Shown here: positions 32,676 to 35,244 of the stretch, one piece after another
Layout: every line of letters starts with the position of its first letter
Position numbering within the stretch: the first letter of the stretch is position 1
Source of the DNA: an uncultured Clostridia bacterium
GTDB taxonomy: Bacteria; Bacillota; Clostridia; Oscillospirales; Acutalibacteraceae
Direction of reading: 5' to 3'
NCBI GenBank assembly: GCA_947169745.1
Contig: CAMVQZ010000013.1
Location: 1-35,244 of the forward strand
Length of the DNA: 35,244 nt
Position numbers and translations under genes: made by a program
Notes under the pieces: generated by a model
Seen by the model: only the letters and a program-made list of their open reading frames with translations
Database searches by the model: none
Told to the model about the DNA's origin: nothing

Positions 32676-33698
32676 ATGGAAACAAAGGAAATACTGAAAA
32701 AACTATGCACAGAGTGTGGTATCTCCGGCAGAGAAAAAGAGATGCTGGATATCGTCCGGGAGCTGCTGGAGGATACAGGGGCTGAAATAAGCCTGCTCCC
32801 TACCGGTACGGTTTTAGCCCGTATGGGAAATAAAAATGCCGGGTATCACATAATGCTGGATGCTCATATGGACAGGATAGGGCTGATTGTAACCTATATA
32901 GATGAAAAGGGCTTTCTTGCTGCTTCTCCGGTGGGAGGTGTGGATCTTCGTGCTCTTGCAGGAAGCGCAGTTACTGTCCGGGGAAGAGAGGATATCACCG
33001 GAGTTGTATGCACTCTGCCACCTCATCTTTCTAAGGATTCAGGGCTTACCAGAGACAATATACATATAGATACAGGTCTTGACCCGGAGGAGGTAAAAAA
33101 GCTTGTGTCCCCCGGAGACAGTATTATCGTAATGAGTAATTTCCGGGAGATGGCCGGAAATGCTGTAGCTGTTTCCGCGCTTGATAACAGAGCCGGCTGC
33201 GCTGTTCTTATCAGATGCGCTGAGCTCCTTTGTGATCTCCCGGAGAATATCCGGGTGACGCTGGTATTTTCCTCTCAGGAGGAGACCAATGAGAGCGGCG
33301 CAGGAACAGCGGCGTTCGGGCTTTGTCCGGATGAGGCTGTTGTTGTGGATGTAGGCTTTGCAAAGCAGGACGGCGTCCCTGCCGGGGTAAGTGGAAAAAT
33401 GGGGGGAGGCCCCATAATAACCATATCCCCGGTGCTTTCTCCGGCTGTAACAAAGGGTCTTGAGGAAGCCGCCGCCGGACTGGGTATCCCTGTTGATCAC
33501 GAGGTCAGCGGCGGAAGAACAGGCACAAATGCCGATGGGGTTTCCATAACCGGGAAAGGCATTCCCTGCGGACTTATTTCTGTTCCGGAAAAAAATATGC
33601 ATACCCAGGCAGAAATGGTATGTGTGGAGGATATCAACCGGACGGCAGAGATAATTGCCGCATATATCCGGAAAAAGGGGGAACCGGTCAATGGATAA
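32676..33698 (+). CDS. M42-family metallo-aminopeptidase (first)
   Basis: Dinuclear zinc/cobalt peptidase of 340 residues, related to glutamyl aminopeptidase and endoglucanase-M/FrvX. Expected metal and catalytic residues are present: H and D in DAHMD, D in ALDNRAG, the EE pair in SSQEETN, D in VVDVGF and H near the end in NMHTQAE. It is cytoplasmic. It is 10 nt after murD and overlaps the second M42 gene by 8 nt, so both are probably co-translated. Substrate is unknown; intracellular peptide turnover is the usual role. Confidence 0.9.
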   Translation: METKEILKKLCTECGISGREKEMLDIVRELLEDTGAEISLLPTGTVLARMGNKNAGYHIMLDAHMDRIGLIVTYIDEKGFLAASPVGGVDLRALAGSAVTVRGREDITGVVCTLPPHLSKDSGLTRDNIHIDTGLDPEEVKKLVSPGDSIIVMSNFREMAGNAVAVSALDNRAGCAVLIRCAELLCDLPENIRVTLVFSSQEETNESGAGTAAFGLCPDEAVVVDVGFAKQDGVPAGVSGKMGGGPIITISPVLSPAVTKGLEEAAAGLGIPVDHEVSGGRTGTNADGVSITGKGIPCGLISVPEKNMHTQAEMVCVEDINRTAEIIAAYIRKKGEPVNG

Positions 33699-34716
33699 GG
33701 GACTTCTTGAAAGGCTGTGCAAAGCCTGTGGAATCTCAGGGGATGAAAAAGCGGTAAGGGATATAATATTGTCTGAGATAGAAGGCTGTGCCGAGGAAAT
33801 AAAGATCGATAATATGGGGAACATCCTGGTATTTAAAAGAGGAAAGAACAGACCCCGGAAAAAGCTTCTGATAGCTGCACATATGGATGAGGTGGGCTTT
33901 ATTATAACTGATATCCGGGAGGACGGCACTCTTAAATTTGACTGTGTCGGGGGTATAAATAACGAAGCTGTTTTTGCAAGGCAGGTTCTTATCGGAGACA
34001 AAAAGATTCCCGGAGTAGTCAGCTGCCGCCCGGTACATCTTCTGAAGGCGGAGGAAAAGGGGAAATGTCCCGATGTTGACAGCCTTGTTATTGATATCGG
34101 CGCTGATACCAGAGAGGAAGCGGAAAAATATGTCCGTATCGGAGACAGTGCAGTATTTGACGCAGTATATGAGGACTCCTGCGGCAGGATAATATCAAAG
34201 GCTGTTGATGACCGTTTTGGTTGCCTTGTGCTTATCGAAATGATAAAAAACGAGCTCCCGTTTGATATGCATTTTGCCTTCTGCGTTCAGGAGGAGGTAG
34301 GTCTCAGGGGAAGTACCTGCGCCGCATATACAATTGCCCCGGACAGCTCAATTGTGATCGAAGCAACAACGGCTGCGGATATCCCCGGAAGCGAAAACGA
34401 AAACAAGGTCTGCCTTGTCGGAGGAGGCGCTGTGGTATCCTTTATGGACAGATCAACTATATATGACAGGGAATATTATGATATGGCATTTGATATAGCC
34501 GGAAGAGAAAATATACCTGTACAGACAAAGACGAAAATAGCCGGAGGAAACGACGCCGGCGCTATCCATCGTTCCCGCTCAGGGGTCAGGACGATTGCAG
34601 TTTCTGTTCCCTGCCGCTATATCCATTCCTGCAGCAGTCTGGTTTCTCATATTGATGCCGAGGCTGTGATGAAGCTGGTACCAATGCTGGCGGAAAGGAT
34701 AGCAGCAGGTGATTAA
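33691..34716 (+). CDS. M42-family metallo-aminopeptidase (second)
   Basis: Paralogue of the preceding gene, 341 residues. Motifs: AAHMDEVGF, AVDDRFG, VQEEVGLRG, VIEATTAAD and the final histidine in RYIHS; all metal ligands are present. The start is ATG 33691, overlapping the upstream stop (ATGGATAA), preceded by a GGGGGAA stretch; the frame open from 33655 is rejected. Motif wording differs from the first copy (R-G-S and I-H-S-x-x-S are nearer classic M42 enzymes), so the two likely differ in specificity. M42 enzymes form dodecamers and the pair might co-assemble (inference). Confidence 0.92.
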   Translation: MDKGLLERLCKACGISGDEKAVRDIILSEIEGCAEEIKIDNMGNILVFKRGKNRPRKKLLIAAHMDEVGFIITDIREDGTLKFDCVGGINNEAVFARQVLIGDKKIPGVVSCRPVHLLKAEEKGKCPDVDSLVIDIGADTREEAEKYVRIGDSAVFDAVYEDSCGRIISKAVDDRFGCLVLIEMIKNELPFDMHFAFCVQEEVGLRGSTCAAYTIAPDSSIVIEATTAADIPGSENENKVCLVGGGAVVSFMDRSTIYDREYYDMAFDIAGRENIPVQTKTKIAGGNDAGAIHRSRSGVRTIAVSVPCRYIHSCSSLVSHIDAEAVMKLVPMLAERIAAGD

Positions 34717-35244
34717 GTATATCGGGAAGGATACGGAGAGTCTTTCGTTTCTCAGGGATATCTGTGATATCTGCGCCGTCCGGATCCTGGCTCTTGCCGG
34801 GTGCTACGGCAGCTATGAGGATATAATAAGCCTCTGGGTGCAGTATGACAGCAAGGAGGCTCCTGTGGGAGCTGTTTCAAAATACGGCGGAGATATGACA
34901 GTCTGGATATCCCCGGAGGGCGATATCCCGGAGCTGAGAGATTTTTTGAGCTTTGCAGGCGGCAGCTCTGTTCTGAGTAATGAGAGAATATATGACGACC
35001 AGGAAAGAGCTGTTGTAATGAAGCTTGAGAGAAATATGCAGGAGGAAGCCTTTTCCTACAGGGAGGAAGATCTGGAGCCTGCATACGGGCTGATAAAAAA
35101 ATGCAGCGGCAGGGGCTTTGAGGCTCCGGAGCGGGGAGACTTTATGCTGGATCTTTCCCACAGGCTGCGCCGGGGACTTGCGGCATATGCCCTTGAATAT
35201 GAGGATGGTATACCTGCTTCCTTTGCAATGACTACAGCTATGAC
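34709..35244 (+). CDS. Probable GNAT acetyltransferase, 3' truncated by window
   Basis: An open frame runs from GTG 34709 to the window end (178 codons seen). The GTG overlaps the second M42 stop by 8 nt (GTGATTAA). It begins VIKYIGKDTESLSFLRDIC and reads into DLSHRLRRGLAAYALEYEDG, followed by SFAMTTAM. The arrangement of a divergent N-terminal half and then a strand-turn-strand segment just before the end resembles clostridial GNAT-fold proteins, but the acetyl-CoA motif (R/Q-x-x-G-x-G/A) is beyond the edge. Codon use matches its neighbours. The family is provisional, the gene is likely real. Confidence 0.65.
   Translation, partial: MIKYIGKDTESLSFLRDICDICAVRILALAGCYGSYEDIISLWVQYDSKEAPVGAVSKYGGDMTVWISPEGDIPELRDFLSFAGGSSVLSNERIYDDQERAVVMKLERNMQEEAFSYREEDLEPAYGLIKKCSGRGFEAPERGDFMLDLSHRLRRGLAAYALEYEDGIPASFAMTTAM

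Noticed and set aside
33039-34001. 320-codon minus-strand frame
   Set aside because: Antisense to both M42 genes, whose motifs are complete.

Overview
The window looks like chromosomal core sequence from a Clostridia member of the Oscillospiraceae/Ruminococcaceae, probably Ruminococcus-like. The reasons are the gene order around gmk-priA-def-fmt, the GatCAB amidotransferase, rubredoxin, a PASTA-domain kinase, Gram-positive style Shine-Dalgarno sites, and moderate GC with GC-rich intergenic repeats. This placement is inferred from gene content, not from a database match. I see no transposase, integrase, phage gene, CRISPR array or rRNA.

Layout. (1) 1-9640 is a mixed accessory/core stretch. 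It holds a G-run repeat region, rubredoxin, a convergent MACS-type acyl-CoA synthetase, a DUF4830 membrane protein, a 66-residue orphan protein, a large YfhO-family membrane protein, rpsT, an EamA transporter coupled to a TPR/SUFU/DUF2185 protein, and a 49-residue single-span membrane protein. (2) 9640-10052 is a non-coding, repeat-rich promoter region. (3) 10053-23006 is one long co-directional cluster: yicC, remA, gmk, rpoZ, priA, def, fmt, rsmB, rlmN, PP2C phosphatase, PASTA kinase, rsgA, thiN. It has the order of the B. subtilis yloC-thiN region but lacks coaBC and rpe. It combines nucleotide metabolism, transcription, replication restart, translation start and ribosome maturation with a Ser/Thr phosphosignalling pair. 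(4) 23007-24157 holds tRNA-Thr(CGT) and a P-loop kinase-like protein. (5) 24158-31210 is aspS, a secreted/anchored VWA protein, then gatC-gatA-gatB, so aspartyl-tRNA charging lies near the amidotransferase that may act on it. (6) 31272-35244 is murD, two tandem M42-family metallopeptidases and the start of a probable GNAT acetyltransferase cut by the window edge.

The most interesting signals are mostly not protein genes. A GC-rich intergenic repeat with an AGCGTnACGCT palindrome sits directly upstream of strong TTGACA promoters at rubredoxin and tRNA-Thr, with related pieces upstream of yicC. Four G-runs at the left edge can compete with a matching C-run. Two distant genes share a TAGATT-(T)n-TGTGG-TAnnAT promoter. 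A terminator hairpin holds the transporter stop codon in its loop. Among proteins, the TPR-SUFU-DUF2185 fusion without a recognisable toxin neighbour and the 66-residue orphan stand out. I did not find a convincing new multi-gene defence or biosynthetic system.
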